DNA from: Chitinophaga qingshengii
Lineage (GTDB): Bacteria > Bacteroidota > Bacteroidia > Chitinophagales > Chitinophagaceae
Direction: 5' to 3'
Assembly (NCBI RefSeq): GCF_014529935.1
Contig: NZ_JACVFC010000001.1
Span: 3,410,001 to 3,474,000, forward strand
Length of the DNA: 64,000 nt
How positions within the stretch are numbered: position 1 is the stretch's first letter; every line of letters starts with the position of its first letter. A program made the translations under genes and the position numbers. Positions 17,918 to 28,113 of this stretch are shown piece after piece. Under the pieces are notes generated by a model. That model searched no databases and was not told the origin of the DNA. It saw only the letters and a list, made by a program, of their open reading frames with translations.

Positions 17918-20329
17918 CTATTCGTTGTCGTTTACACCCAGTTTAGACATTTCGATGTCCTCTTCTTCATCCAGCGGTTTCCACAACTCCTTCTTCCGCG
18001 CCTTCTTCAACAATGCCTTCTCCATCCATAGCAGTAAGGCGGGCAAAATAGTCAGGTTTGTAATCATCGCTACTACCAGGGTTAACGATGTCAGCCATCC
18101 TAACGCCTTGGTACCGCCAAACTCCGAGAAACTGAAAATCATAAAACCGGCAAACAGGATCATCGAGGTGTAAATAATACTCAACCCCGTTTCATGAATG
18201 GTCTGCTTCACGGTCGCAGATATATCCAGATCATGCCGCGGCAACTCCTGTTTAAAATTCACCAGGAAACGAATGGTAACATCAATGGCTATACCTAACG
18301 CCACGCTGAATACCAGCACTGTAGATGGCTTTAATGCCACGCCAACCCATCCCATCACCCCGGCAGTTACGACCAGCGGAATCACATTCGGAATCAAAGA
18401 AATGATCAGCATCCGCCAGGAACGGAACAAATACAGCATACATACCATAATCAACACAAAAGCTAACAGGATACTTTCCGTTAAACCATTGATAATGAAA
18501 CGTGTTCCTTCCTGGAAAATCACACTGGTACCGGTAAAAGTCACCTTGTAATGAGCGGTATCAAAAATAGCATTCACCTTTGGCTCCAACGAGTCCATCA
18601 GCAACGGTAAACGTTGTGATCCCACGTCTTTCATATTCACACTCACCCGCGCTATCTGCCTGGTACTGTCCATAAAGGAAGACACCAGCTTGGAAAAAGT
18701 AGAAGCCGAACCATTGGCTGTATTGGCCGATTTCATCCGGAGATAAGGCGCTAAAAAGCCTAAATCAAACTGATTGGGCACTGCGTAGTTGGAACTGTCG
18801 CCGTTGTAATAGGCCTGCTTGGCAAACTTAATCCCTTCCACTACAGACAACGGCCGCGCAAAGTCAGGCTGCGAGGATATCAACTGCGTCAGCTCATCCA
18901 GCTTGTTCAATGTCTGCAAATTCACTACGCCGTTTTTACGCCTGGTATCTACCGCTATCTCCAACGGCATCACGCCCTTAAAGTTGTTCTCAAAAAACTT
19001 CAGATCGGTATACAGCTTATCTGTCTTCGGAATATCATCCAGCATATAACCGACCGACTTCAACCTGCCCATCCCTACCAGCGCGGCAATCACCAGTACG
19101 GCTGTTACCAGGTACACCGGCTTGCGGTATTTAAACACCAGCGTGGTCAGGAAATCCAGCACCTTGCCCAGGAAAGCATTATCGAGATAGTTGATATGCT
19201 TGGTTTTAGGCGGTGGCAGGAAACTCAATACAGACGGCAGGAAAATAAAGGATATCAGGAAGATGAACATGATGTTCAATCCCGCTACCACACCAAACTC
19301 TTTCAGGATGGCACTGTTGGTAAAACAGAATACGCCAAAACCAATAGCAGCGGTAAGATTGGTAAACAACGTTACAATACCCATGCGTTGTATCATCCGC
19401 ACCAGGGCCTTGGTTTTGTTGCCGTGCTGCGCATATTCCGTATGATATTTACTGAGGAAGTATACACAGTTCGGAATCCCGATTACCACGATCAGCGAAG
19501 GAATCAACCCTGTCAGCAACGTGATCTTATATCCCATTAATACGATGGTGGCCACAGACCATACTACGCCAATAGCCACCACTACCATCGACATCAATAC
19601 GGCGCCGAAGGAGCGGAAAAACAGGAACAGGATCAAGCCGGTAAGCAGGAAAGATATTTTCAGAAAGAGTTTCAGCTCATCAGCCACTTTAACGGCCATG
19701 ACCGTACGGATCAGCGGTAACCCGCTCAGATGCACTTCGGTATGATGCTTTTCCTCAAAGGCTTTCGCCAGCCTGGTGATTTCAGCAACAACGGCGGTTC
19801 GTTTAGGGGAATTAAACACATCTTTGTTAACATAGATGGCCATCATATAAGCCTTCGTATCCGGATTATACAGCAGTCCCTTGTAGAACAGCAGGGTCTT
19901 AAAAACACCCGCCAGGCTATCGATCTGCGGCTGCGTATAACTGCTGTCTTTAAACAGGAGTCCGGCTTCCAGCTTCTGGGTACTGTCATTCTTCACCAGG
20001 TTGATGGCCAGCGGCACGCTGAGGATATTTTCCACCGCGGAAACCTGCTTCAGGTTATGGTTCAACTGTAAATAATCCCGGAAAAAATCTGCCTGGAAAA
20101 ATTTATCTGTCTGTACACCGAGCACCAGCATGTTACCATCTCCGCCAAACTTCTTTTTGAACTCCTGGTATTCCAGGAACTTAGGGTTATCATGCGGTAT
20201 GGTAGCCACATAATCGTAAGACATCTGCACCTTGGAGGCATAAAAAGCCATGACGCCGGTGGCGACCAGTAACAGTAGAAGGAGGGGTAGTCGGAATTTT
20301 AGCACAAAGCTGGCTAAACGTTGCCACAT
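17918..20329 (-). CDS. RND/MMPL family exporter, HAE3-like
   Basis: An 803-residue inner-membrane transporter of the RND superfamily. It has the twofold layout of the MMPL/HAE3 branch: TM1 at about 13-31, a large periplasmic domain (about 35-215), a bundle of five helices (about 215-375), TM7 near 400, a second periplasmic domain (about 420-610) and a final helix bundle (about 610-775). VIGIPNCVYFLSKY and ALGIAIDVTIRFLVNF sit in the conserved TM4/TM10-type segments, the latter with an Asp expected to act in proton relay. Such proteins export lipids or other hydrophobic molecules, but the substrate cannot be told. No membrane-fusion or outer-membrane partner is adjacent, as usual for this branch. 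It is divergent from recO. Confidence 0.85.
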   Translation of the reverse strand: MWQRLASFVLKFRLPLLLLLLVATGVMAFYASKVQMSYDYVATIPHDNPKFLEYQEFKKKFGGDGNMLVLGVQTDKFFQADFFRDYLQLNHNLKQVSAVENILSVPLAINLVKNDSTQKLEAGLLFKDSSYTQPQIDSLAGVFKTLLFYKGLLYNPDTKAYMMAIYVNKDVFNSPKRTAVVAEITRLAKAFEEKHHTEVHLSGLPLIRTVMAVKVADELKLFLKISFLLTGLILFLFFRSFGAVLMSMVVVAIGVVWSVATIVLMGYKITLLTGLIPSLIVVIGIPNCVYFLSKYHTEYAQHGNKTKALVRMIQRMGIVTLFTNLTAAIGFGVFCFTNSAILKEFGVVAGLNIMFIFLISFIFLPSVLSFLPPPKTKHINYLDNAFLGKVLDFLTTLVFKYRKPVYLVTAVLVIAALVGMGRLKSVGYMLDDIPKTDKLYTDLKFFENNFKGVMPLEIAVDTRRKNGVVNLQTLNKLDELTQLISSQPDFARPLSVVEGIKFAKQAYYNGDSSNYAVPNQFDLGFLAPYLRMKSANTANGSASTFSKLVSSFMDSTRQIARVSVNMKDVGSQRLPLLMDSLEPKVNAIFDTAHYKVTFTGTSVIFQEGTRFIINGLTESILLAFVLIMVCMLYLFRSWRMLIISLIPNVIPLVVTAGVMGWVGVALKPSTVLVFSVALGIAIDVTIRFLVNFKQELPRHDLDISATVKQTIHETGLSIIYTSMILFAGFMIFSFSEFGGTKALGWLTSLTLVVAMITNLTILPALLLWMEKALLKKARKKELWKPLDEEEDIEMSKLGVNDNE

Positions 20330-20406
20330 AAGGATTTTTCAATTTGTTAAATGGCGTAAAGGTAGTTAAAATCCCTATTAGCTAACCCGCCGATCGGCAG
20401 ATGAAT

Positions 20407-20414
20407 TACATTTG
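20407..20414 (+). promoter_or_regulatory. Candidate -7 box of recO
   Basis: TACATTTG fits TAnnTTTG and lies 49 nt before the recO start. No clear -33 TTTG is seen at the expected distance. Confidence 0.4.
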
Positions 20415-20462
20415 TCCCTAAATTGCAGCTTTATTCCGGCGCATCATTAAAATCCAGGCACC

Positions 20463-21200
20463 TTGCTTCATAAAACACGCGGCATAGTATTACGGACAGT
20501 GAAATACGGCGATACCAGCGTGATCGTGGGTATTTTCACGGAACTATTCGGGCTCCAGTCCTATATTGTGAACGGTGTCCGCTCTGCCAAGCCCAAAGCG
20601 GCTAAAGGCGTACTGTTGCAACCCGGCAACATCCTGGAACTGGTGGTGTATCATCAGGAAATCAAAAACCTGCAACGTATCTCCGAATTCAAGCTGGGCT
20701 ACATCTATACCTCACTGCATTACAATGTGGTAAAAAACACCATTGCCCTGTACCTGATTGAGTTGTTACAGAAAAGCCTGAAGCAGCCGGAGCAACACCT
20801 TGACCTGTACTACTTTACGGAAAATACCCTGCAGCTGCTCGATGGATCGCCTACAGCGGTTATCGCCAACCTGCCCCTGTATTATACGCTGAAACTGGGC
20901 GCTTTCCTGGGCTTCCGGCTCAATGGCCGCTTTTCCGAGTACACGCCCTACCTGGACCTCCAGGAGGGGACCTTCTCCGATCTGCCACCTCACCACACGG
21001 CTCACCTGGACCCTGAATACAGCGAATTAACAGACCGGCTGTTCCAGTGCCACGAGGTGCAACAACTGGCAGCTATCAACATGTCTAAAGAAAAAAGAAG
21101 GAAATTATTATACGCTTACCTGGAATATCTCCGGCTGCATATGCCTGATTTTACAGAGCTGCACTCACCGCCCATCCTGCACGAGATCCTTGACGCCTGA
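20463..21200 (+). CDS. DNA repair protein RecO
   Basis: RecO loads RecA on SSB-coated single-stranded DNA in the RecFOR recombination pathway. The 245-residue protein starts with the family pattern KTRGIVLRTVKYGDTSVIVGIFTELFG (OB-fold, about 1-80) followed by the helical domain. The start is a TTG; no ATG in frame would keep the conserved N-terminus, so the TTG is accepted. It stands alone on the plus strand and its last 36 bases overlap the end of the convergent lpxH gene. Confidence 0.93.
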   Translation: MLHKTRGIVLRTVKYGDTSVIVGIFTELFGLQSYIVNGVRSAKPKAAKGVLLQPGNILELVVYHQEIKNLQRISEFKLGYIYTSLHYNVVKNTIALYLIELLQKSLKQPEQHLDLYYFTENTLQLLDGSPTAVIANLPLYYTLKLGAFLGFRLNGRFSEYTPYLDLQEGTFSDLPPHHTAHLDPEYSELTDRLFQCHEVQQLAAINMSKEKRRKLLYAYLEYLRLHMPDFTELHSPPILHEILDA

Positions 21201-21983
21201 TTGTGCCAGCCTGGCGCCTTTTTCTGTAAAGAATTCCAAAGTAGTGGCAGTGCCATCAAAAACAGCGTAGGAAGTATAGTTCAGCCATTCTCCCAGGTTG
21301 ATGTAACGACTGTTGTCGCCTACCTGTAAATCCAGCGGCAGGTGCCGGTGACCGAAGATAAAATAGTCGAAATGTTCGCGTTGTAATACTTCCCGGCTGT
21401 AGATCGCCAGCCATTCCTGGTCTGCACCCAGGAAATGTTCCAGCTCCTGGCCCGCAGCAGCGCGGCTTTTACGGCTGAAGTAATTGGCCATGGAAATGCC
21501 CGCTACAGGATGGATACACGAAAACAGCCAGCGGCAGACTGGATTACGGAAAACTTTTTTGAGGAATTTATAACCATGATCGCCGGGACCTAACCCGTCG
21601 CCATGGCCGATATAGAATTTTTTACCGCCGATGGTGAATACCTGTGGCTCGTAATAAACAGGAATGCTCAACTCATCTTCAAAATAACCATCCATCCACA
21701 TATCATGGTTACCGATAAATACGGATATACCGATACCTTTGTCTGTCAGATCTGCCAGTTTTCCCAGCAGCCGGGTATATCCTTTGGGGATCACATGTTT
21801 GTATTCAAACCAGAAATCGAACAGGTCGCCTACCAGGAAAATATGAGCGGCATCTTTTTCCGCCATTTCCAGCCATCGCACGATGAGTCGTTCCCGTTCC
21901 CGGCTGGCGTTCATATTGGGCACCCCCAGGTGGAAATCAGACGCGAAATATATTTTCTTATTGGCTGGTAAAGGAATTTCCAT
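21165..21983 (-). CDS. UDP-2,3-diacylglucosamine diphosphatase LpxH
   Basis: Calcineurin-like phosphoesterase that hydrolyses UDP-2,3-diacylglucosamine to lipid X and UMP in lipid A synthesis, on the cytoplasmic face of the inner membrane. The dinuclear metal motifs are all present in order: SDFHLG, GDLFDFW, GNHDMW, GHGDG and FGHRH. The chosen ATG at 21983 puts the first motif about 16 residues in, as usual; upstream in-frame ATGs at 22013 and 22055 would add non-conserved residues. Its 3' end overlaps the convergent recO gene by 36 nt. It lies downstream of the rsfS-ftsH-LUD gene series on the same strand, 108 nt after the LUD gene. Confidence 0.88.
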   Translation of the reverse strand: MEIPLPANKKIYFASDFHLGVPNMNASRERERLIVRWLEMAEKDAAHIFLVGDLFDFWFEYKHVIPKGYTRLLGKLADLTDKGIGISVFIGNHDMWMDGYFEDELSIPVYYEPQVFTIGGKKFYIGHGDGLGPGDHGYKFLKKVFRNPVCRWLFSCIHPVAGISMANYFSRKSRAAAGQELEHFLGADQEWLAIYSREVLQREHFDYFIFGHRHLPLDLQVGDNSRYINLGEWLNYTSYAVFDGTATTLEFFTEKGARLAQSGVKDLVQDGR

Positions 21984-22091
21984 GTGACAATTTGCGTTTC
22001 CCCTTTCAAACATATAGCCTTCCGCGTATGGTTTCAAAGAACAGGGATGTTCCATTAAAACCGGCAGGCGGAAGGCTAATGCGAAATGAAT

Positions 22092-22727
22092 TTATTCGTC
22101 TACTAAAAATACGTATACTTCTTTTGGCCCGTGGATACCCACTACCAGTGTTTTTTCGATATCTGCCGTACGGCTGGGACCTGTAGCGAAAGATACTGCC
22201 GAAGGCAGGTCATTGCCGTATTTGTCTTTCAGTCTGCTGAAAGCATCTTTCAGATCAAATACCAGCTGGTGTGTGTAAGCCACCATAACGTGTACAGGCG
22301 CATATACCGGTACCACTCTTCCGCTGGGCTGGGCAGCACTGAGTACTACCGTACCGGTGCGGGCGATCAGGTACTCGCAGTCGGTGATGGCAGCATCTGC
22401 TTCGTGGATATTCCCCTGGTTCAGTGAAGGCAGGTCGTTTTTTCCGATCAGCTTCAACAGGCTGGGGGTTTGGCAGTAAACATTCCGCCATTCCTTGTTT
22501 TCGGATAATACCCGCAGATTTTCCAGCAGTTCTGCTTTGCTGGTACAGAAAACAAATTTCCCCTGCAATCTGGCAAACTCTTCTGCAAACTTCAGTTCCA
22601 GCCCTTCGTTCTCTGTCTTGAAAACAGCAGAGTTGCCCTCCGAATTCGGGAAGGGCAACTGTACAGGCTGGCTTAACGCATTCCGTACTCTCTTCAGAAT
22701 ATTTTCCTTGGCAGGAGAAATCTTCAT
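22092..22727 (-). CDS. LUD domain protein (LutC/YkgG-like)
   Basis: A 211-residue protein of the LUD family, which includes LutC of the LutABC lactate dehydrogenase. Features seen are the glycine-containing EYLIARTGTVVLSA segment and the C-terminal PSRTADIEKTLVVGIHGPKEVYVFLVDE, a signature of the family. No LutA or LutB partner is nearby, so lactate use is not implied. It starts 8 nt after ftsH ends and is surely co-transcribed with it, an order common in Bacteroidota. Its cellular role is unknown. Confidence 0.85.
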   Translation of the reverse strand: MKISPAKENILKRVRNALSQPVQLPFPNSEGNSAVFKTENEGLELKFAEEFARLQGKFVFCTSKAELLENLRVLSENKEWRNVYCQTPSLLKLIGKNDLPSLNQGNIHEADAAITDCEYLIARTGTVVLSAAQPSGRVVPVYAPVHVMVAYTHQLVFDLKDAFSRLKDKYGNDLPSAVSFATGPSRTADIEKTLVVGIHGPKEVYVFLVDE

Positions 22728-22735
22728 ATTAAAAA

Positions 22736-24769
22736 TTATGCATTAGCAGGTGAAGGAGAAGGGTTGATGATATCTGCCGGATGTACACCGTCAGTGGTCA
22801 TACCTTCTTTTCCCAGGTGATGTTCTCTCGGCACATCATAAGGACGTTTGCCGATCAGCCTTTCCAGGTCGGCCTGGTATAAAACTTCTTTTTCCAGCAG
22901 TTCCTTGGCGAGGGTTTTCACCTGTTCCATTCTTTCGGTCAGCAGGTTTTTGGTCCTTACATAAGCCGCATCAATCAGTTTTCTCACCTCTTCGTCGATC
23001 ATCCGGGATGTTTCTTCGGAATAAGGTTTAGTGAAGGACTGATCGCTGTTCGGGTCATAGAAAGAGACGTTGCCGATCTTATCGTTCATACCGTATACGG
23101 TCACCATTGCGTAGGCCATGCGGGTAATTACCTGCAGGTCGTTCTGTGCGCCGGTGGATATTTTACCAAATACCAGCTCTTCCACAGCACGGCCGCCGAG
23201 GGTCATGCAGATATCGTCCAGCAGTTGTTCGGTATTATACAGGTATTGTTCTTTCGGCAGGTATTGTGCATATCCGAGTGCAGCTACACCACGGGGCACG
23301 ATGGTCACTTTCACCAGCGGGTTGGCATGTTCGAGATACCATCCGCAGATGGCGTGTCCGGCTTCGTGGTAAGCGATTACTTCTTTTTCTTCCGGGGAGA
23401 TGATTTTGTTTTTCTTCTCCAGGCCACCGATCACACGGTCGATGGCATCGTTGAAGTCTTCCATCTCTACCTGTGTTTTGCCTTTACGGGCAGCGATGAG
23501 GGCTGCTTCGTTACATACGTTGGCAATATCAGCGCCGGCAAATCCGGGGGTCATAGAGGCCAGTTTCTTCACATCCAGGTTAGGGGATGTTTTGATAGGC
23601 TTCAGGTGTACTTCAAAAATGGTTTCTCTTCCGGCCAGATCAGGTTTGTCGATAGAGATCTGACGGTCGAAACGGCCGGGGCGCAGCAGGGCGCTGTCCA
23701 GTACATCCGGGCGGTTGGTAGCAGCCAGGATGATGATACCGCTATCGGTACCGAAACCGTCCATTTCCACGAGCAGCTGGTTCAGGGTGTTTTCCCTTTC
23801 ATCATTGCTCATCATCACGTTTTTACCTCTGGCACGTCCAATCGCGTCGATCTCATCGATGAAGATGATACAAGGCGCTTTTTCACGGGCTTGTTTAAAC
23901 AGGTCGCGTACACGGCTGGCACCCACCCCCACAAACAGTTCCACGAAATCAGAACCGGACATGGAGAAGAAAGGTACCTGAGCTTCTCCTGCCATGGCTT
24001 TCGCCAGCAGGGTTTTACCGGTACCCGGAGGGCCTACGAGTAAGGCGCCTTTCGGTATCTTACCACCCAGAGAGGTGTATTTTTTCGGATTTTTCAGGAA
24101 GTCCACAATCTCCATCACTTCCACTTTTGCTTCATCCAGACCAGCAACATCGTTGAACGTAATGTTCACACGGGTACCTTTATCAAACAAAGTGGCTTTG
24201 GACTTACCGATATTGAAGATACCACCCGGGCCACCGCTACCACCGGCAGGGCCGCCCATTTTACGCATCAGCAATACCCACAAGCCAATGATCAGGATAA
24301 TAGGCAGCAACAGCTGGAAGATAGGTTCAAACCAGCTTTGACGTTCGTCATAGGAGATTTTAACCTGATTTTCCATCGGCACCCCTTCCTGGGCTTTGTC
24401 GATGTCTTTTTTGAAACTCTCTTCGCTGCCAATGGAGAATTTGAAGTGAGGACCGGGATTCAGGCCACCACCAAAACGGCTCCTGGCCACGTCTGTGAAT
24501 TTGGGCAGTTTAAGACTGTCTTGTTTTATGTAGACCTCTACATATTTCTTGTTTACAACAACCAATTTATCTACGTCTCCAGGTTTCAAATAATTCAACT
24601 GAAACTCCTGGAAGCTGATCTCTTTGGTGGAGGGTTTGAAATCCGGGAAGAAGTTCATTGCGAGCAGGGCAATGCCTATAAAAGCATACACCCAGTATAT
24701 ATTGAACTTCGGTCCTTTTTTCGGAGATTTCTCTGAACCCTTATTGAAGTTATTGCCTCCTTTTTCCAT
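22736..24769 (-). CDS. ATP-dependent zinc metalloprotease FtsH
   Basis: Membrane-anchored AAA+ protease that degrades damaged membrane proteins and regulatory proteins. In 677 residues: basic N-terminal tail, TM1 (about 25-41), periplasmic domain, TM2 (about 150-168), a Gly-rich linker, AAA+ domain with Walker A GPPGTGKT (246-253), Walker B IIFIDEID (301-308), second region of homology with TNRPDVLD and LRPGRFDR, and the M41 zinc protease with HEAGH (468-472). All catalytic residues are intact. It follows rsfS after a 77-nt gap and precedes the LUD gene by 8 nt. Confidence 0.97.
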   Translation of the reverse strand: MEKGGNNFNKGSEKSPKKGPKFNIYWVYAFIGIALLAMNFFPDFKPSTKEISFQEFQLNYLKPGDVDKLVVVNKKYVEVYIKQDSLKLPKFTDVARSRFGGGLNPGPHFKFSIGSEESFKKDIDKAQEGVPMENQVKISYDERQSWFEPIFQLLLPIILIIGLWVLLMRKMGGPAGGSGGPGGIFNIGKSKATLFDKGTRVNITFNDVAGLDEAKVEVMEIVDFLKNPKKYTSLGGKIPKGALLVGPPGTGKTLLAKAMAGEAQVPFFSMSGSDFVELFVGVGASRVRDLFKQAREKAPCIIFIDEIDAIGRARGKNVMMSNDERENTLNQLLVEMDGFGTDSGIIILAATNRPDVLDSALLRPGRFDRQISIDKPDLAGRETIFEVHLKPIKTSPNLDVKKLASMTPGFAGADIANVCNEAALIAARKGKTQVEMEDFNDAIDRVIGGLEKKNKIISPEEKEVIAYHEAGHAICGWYLEHANPLVKVTIVPRGVAALGYAQYLPKEQYLYNTEQLLDDICMTLGGRAVEELVFGKISTGAQNDLQVITRMAYAMVTVYGMNDKIGNVSFYDPNSDQSFTKPYSEETSRMIDEEVRKLIDAAYVRTKNLLTERMEQVKTLAKELLEKEVLYQADLERLIGKRPYDVPREHHLGKEGMTTDGVHPADIINPSPSPANA

Positions 24770-24846
24770 AATCTTACGCTCCTTTACGGATGTTTATTAC
24801 AATCAGAATATTTATATAATAATTAATACTTTCAAGACTGATTTGT

Positions 24847-25251
24847 TCAGTCATCGTTGTGGTCCATCCTGTCGGCGTCACTCCACATTTCCTCGAGATT
24901 ATAGAACTTCCTTGTTTCCGGTTGGAATACGTGTAAAACAATATTCACGTAGTCTACCAGTATCCACTGTTGAGCCGTAAAGCCCTCGTGTTTATAAGGG
25001 GCTTCACCAACCTTCAGCTCTACTTCGTGAGCCACAAAGTCGGCGATTGCTCTTACCTGGGTATTGGAATTGGCTTCACATATTACAAAGAAATCGGCCA
25101 CAGCTTCAGGAATCTGGCGTAGATCCAGGGACACGATATTTTCCCCCTTCTTTTCCTGTATGGCTTTTATGATGGTGGTAAAAATTTCACTTTCTCTGGT
25201 CAGGCGCGTTTGGGCCTTTTTCCTCGTGCTCAGAACGGTTAAGGGTGCCAA
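24847..25251 (-). CDS. Ribosome silencing factor RsfS
   Basis: A 134-residue RsfS/Iojap protein. It binds ribosomal protein L14 on the large subunit and blocks subunit joining in starvation. Motifs: NIVSLDLRQIPEAVADFFVICEANSNTQVRAIAD and the HEGFTAQQWILVDYVNIVLHVF stretch. The N-terminus has about 20 basic, poorly conserved residues. The start is TTG; an in-frame stop lies six codons upstream and no ATG is available, so TTG is compelled. It is transcribed divergently from birA and upstream of ftsH. Confidence 0.92.
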   Translation of the reverse strand: MAPLTVLSTRKKAQTRLTRESEIFTTIIKAIQEKKGENIVSLDLRQIPEAVADFFVICEANSNTQVRAIADFVAHEVELKVGEAPYKHEGFTAQQWILVDYVNIVLHVFQPETRKFYNLEEMWSDADRMDHNDD

Positions 25252-25287
25252 TAAATCTCGTTTTTGTTAAAAATAAACTTTAATTGT

Positions 25288-25295
25288 CAAAGTTA
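25288..25295 (-). promoter_or_regulatory. Candidate -7 box of the rsfS-ftsH operon
   Basis: TAACTTTG on the minus strand matches TAnnTTTG and lies 36 nt before the TTG start of rsfS. The -33 region is weak. Confidence 0.4.
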
Positions 25296-25409
25296 CTAAA
25301 CAAGCGCTAATATAAGATGCAGAAATATCATGCTTAAGGGCCTACAAATGTTAAGAAAATAATAAAATGAATTACTTTTCCGGCTGTTTTAAGACTAAAA
25401 AAGGTTCAT

Positions 25410-26153
25410 GTGGTAGGATACCCGTTTTATATACTAGACGAAATTGACAGCACCAATAACTATGCCATGGGGCAGGTAAATTCGGGCCATGTGACATCCG
25501 GTACAGCCTGGTTCACCAGCAACCAAACGGCAGGAAAAGGGACACGCGGGAAACAATGGGTGGCCCGCCCCGGCGACATTATCGCACTCTCTGTTGCCCT
25601 GCAACCAGCCATGTTACCGCTTTCCCGTCAATTCATGCTAAGTATGGCCGTAGCGCTGGGTGTGCATGACTTCCTCACTACTTATGCCGGTGATGAAACC
25701 CTTATCAAATGGCCCAATGATATTTATTGGCGTGACAGAAAGGCAGTAGGCATCCTGATAGAAAACGTATTGCGGGGTAATATGTGGCATTATGCCATTA
25801 TCGGCGTCGGCATCAACCTGAATCAGGGGAAGTTCCCGGACGATCTTCCCAATGCTGTCTCACTCAAACAAATAACCGGCAAAAATTGGGACGCTGCCAC
25901 CATGGCACAGGAACTCTGCCGCTACCTGGATGCCCGGATCCGGACACTGCAACTGTCCGCTCTCGATACACTACTGGCAGAATATAAGTCCAAACTCTTC
26001 CGTTGGCAACAACCCGGCCTGTACCGGAAAGATGGCGTCGTTTTCCAGGGCATTATCCGCGATGTATTACCCGACGGCCGCCTTTGCCTGGAGCGCGACG
26101 GAGAAATACTGCAGCTTGGCTTCGGTGAAGTGGAATTCGTGTTGAGCAAGTAG
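25410..26153 (+). CDS. Biotin--[acetyl-CoA carboxylase] ligase BirA
   Basis: Attaches biotin to the carrier domain of acetyl-CoA carboxylase through biotinyl-AMP. The 247-residue protein has only the catalytic and C-terminal domains, without the N-terminal helix-turn-helix found in repressor-type BirA. Motifs: DSTN near residue 13, the adenylate loop TAGKGTRGKQW, KWPNDIYW and GVGINLN. The start is GTG, giving the conserved FYILDEIDSTN beginning. It is divergent from rsfS and convergent with the GT39 gene. Confidence 0.92.
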   Translation: MVGYPFYILDEIDSTNNYAMGQVNSGHVTSGTAWFTSNQTAGKGTRGKQWVARPGDIIALSVALQPAMLPLSRQFMLSMAVALGVHDFLTTYAGDETLIKWPNDIYWRDRKAVGILIENVLRGNMWHYAIIGVGINLNQGKFPDDLPNAVSLKQITGKNWDAATMAQELCRYLDARIRTLQLSALDTLLAEYKSKLFRWQQPGLYRKDGVVFQGIIRDVLPDGRLCLERDGEILQLGFGEVEFVLSK

Positions 26154-26210
26154 GGTATACTTACTGTGACAAAGCAAAACTTCAGCACAGCAGGACTAAT
26201 ACAGGACGCC

Positions 26211-26233
26211 TACAGTGGCCGGCATGCACTGTA
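26211..26233. repeat. Short inverted repeat between convergent genes
   Basis: TACAGTG (26211-26217) and CACTGTA (26227-26233) form a 7-bp stem over a 9-nt GC-rich loop, in the gap between birA and the GT39 gene. There is no T-run, so termination is doubtful. Confidence 0.3.
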
Positions 26234-26321
26234 CTTTAGGGCTACACCGGACATAACGGTTGATGCGTTTCCCCGGGGAAATCACCCTTTTATACCGCCA
26301 CGCGGCTCTACACAACACATA

Positions 26322-27875
26322 TTACTGCACCGGCTGCTTCCAGTCATAGCTTTGCTGCTTCGCCCATACACCCTTCTGCAACAATACCGGCACCTGCGGC
26401 GATAATGCGGACAACAGATATACGCTGGCGCCATGTTCCCGGGCCAGGATATGCTCTATCGCACCTACCTTCTCTATCTTCCCGATTAACGGGCGATACT
26501 TATCATCCGGCTCATATCCCAGCAAAATGATGTATTGCAGGGTATCCAGCCGGGGAAACCAGTATACATAGTCCGCACTGAAGGATATCGCAGCCGGCAT
26601 GCTATCACGGTTATAATAGTTTACTGCACCCGCCTCGCCATAGTTATCGGCCATCACCAGGGTGTGTTTTCTCGCCTCTTCGGGTATCCGCTGCCATGCC
26701 TGCATCGTCAACTGCGACAGCTCCTTCCAGCCCAGCATGTCCGCAAAATCCTGCGGCAAAGCATGGTCCTTTCCTTCTTCCCATCGCAACATACCCAATG
26801 CGGCAAACTTGGCTGCTTTCTCCTGGGCTTTGTAGGGATTCAATACCGGGAACATCACATTCAGCAGGTATACAAACGGTACCACCACCACAGCCAGCCA
26901 TAACACCCTCAGGTAACGGCTCCAGCCATTCCGGAAAACGCGCTCCCAATAAGCACAACCGAAAGCTATCAGCACCGGATACAAGCCCAGCGCATAATAA
27001 CTCTTGGCCCGCATATAAATCATCAACAAAATGACCAGTACATACATCAGCAATACCACCCGGTAAATCCGGTAGGGCCAATAAAACAACAACCCCACAA
27101 AAGCAGCGACTACCAGGAAAGCACCACCCAGAAAAAAGATAAACTGATCCGTCACAAAGCCCATCCGGCTAATATGTACCAGCTGGGTAGCTGCCAGTTC
27201 GCTCATATGATGCAACACCGGAAAACCATGCTGCACCTGCCATATCAGGTTAGGCGATATCAACACGAGCATCATCAGGCCTCCCAGGTATAAATTTTTC
27301 TCCCGGAAAATACGCCGGTGCGAAGACAACAACAACGCCGCCAGCCAACCTGCCACCAATACCGCCATGGTGTATTTATTGAGTATCCCGGCACCCGCCA
27401 CCACACCGGCCCACAGCAACCATTTACCCTGCTGGCTTTGCAGGTAAAGCATCATCAGCCAGCAGAACAGTGCCCACATCAGCACATCGAAAGAATTCGG
27501 CTGGTACAATACATTCAAACGTGAGAAAGCAGAACAAACAAATACCGACAATGCCAGCGCCTGCGCATACAACCCGCCGCCCAGGAAACGCACCATCCGC
27601 CAGATAATCACCATTGTCAACGCTCCGTACAATGCCGGGAAAAAACGAACCCAGAAATATCCGCCGCCCAGCCATTTAATCAGCAGGGAATTGAAAGCAG
27701 TAAAAGGCGGAACCGACAAATAGCCCGCCGTCAGATGATACCCCATATCCAGGTGCAGATACTCATCGCGGTGCAGGTCATACGCCGGGTTCACCACCGT
27801 ATACTGAAATATTATTTTAAACACTAAAAACAGTAAGAGCAATAACAGGGAAGTACGACGCGGGTCTAGCTTCAT
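26322..27875 (-). CDS. Glycosyltransferase family 39 (ArnT/PMT-like) membrane protein
   Basis: A 517-residue polytopic membrane protein. The first extracytoplasmic loop contains DLHRDEYLHLDMGYHL, the acidic motif that serves as catalytic base in polyprenyl-phosphate-dependent GT-C enzymes, followed by SVPPF. About ten transmembrane helices fill residues 8-355; the C-terminal 160 residues are soluble. Such proteins move a sugar from a polyprenyl-phosphate donor to a lipid or protein on the outer face of the inner membrane. Acceptor and sugar are unknown. It stands alone and is divergent from the AraC-type regulator. Confidence 0.82.
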   Translation of the reverse strand: MKLDPRRTSLLLLLLFLVFKIIFQYTVVNPAYDLHRDEYLHLDMGYHLTAGYLSVPPFTAFNSLLIKWLGGGYFWVRFFPALYGALTMVIIWRMVRFLGGGLYAQALALSVFVCSAFSRLNVLYQPNSFDVLMWALFCWLMMLYLQSQQGKWLLWAGVVAGAGILNKYTMAVLVAGWLAALLLSSHRRIFREKNLYLGGLMMLVLISPNLIWQVQHGFPVLHHMSELAATQLVHISRMGFVTDQFIFFLGGAFLVVAAFVGLLFYWPYRIYRVVLLMYVLVILLMIYMRAKSYYALGLYPVLIAFGCAYWERVFRNGWSRYLRVLWLAVVVVPFVYLLNVMFPVLNPYKAQEKAAKFAALGMLRWEEGKDHALPQDFADMLGWKELSQLTMQAWQRIPEEARKHTLVMADNYGEAGAVNYYNRDSMPAAISFSADYVYWFPRLDTLQYIILLGYEPDDKYRPLIGKIEKVGAIEHILAREHGASVYLLSALSPQVPVLLQKGVWAKQQSYDWKQPVQ

Positions 27876-27933
27876 GGGACACGATTTTGATTGATTACAA
27901 CAGGAATAAGATGATCATCTGCAAAATAAAAAA

Positions 27934-27968
27934 GCGGAAAACTGCCTCTTTAAGCACAGTCATTCCGC
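27934..27968. repeat. Hairpin in the GT39 leader region
   Basis: GCGGAAAACTG (27934-27944) pairs imperfectly with CAGTCATTCCGC (27957-27968) over about 10 bp. It lies about 60 nt upstream of the GT39 start on the minus strand and may be a leader structure or a terminator for rightward readthrough. Confidence 0.35.
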
Positions 27969-28113
27969 AGGTTACTTTTTTATCTTGCTTATCCGCTATG
28001 CAAGGCAGGACGCTCTTTACAAGGGATCATCAAGGGCATCGATGATAACAAGATTTTGGTTGATAAAGGCGTTAACAAATTGTGAAATTTTCAGAAACTA
28101 ATCAAAAATCAAT

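Noticed and set aside
20463..20465. TTG start of recO doubted
   Set aside because: Moving to a later ATG would delete the conserved KTRGIVLRTVKYGDTS segment, so the TTG is kept.
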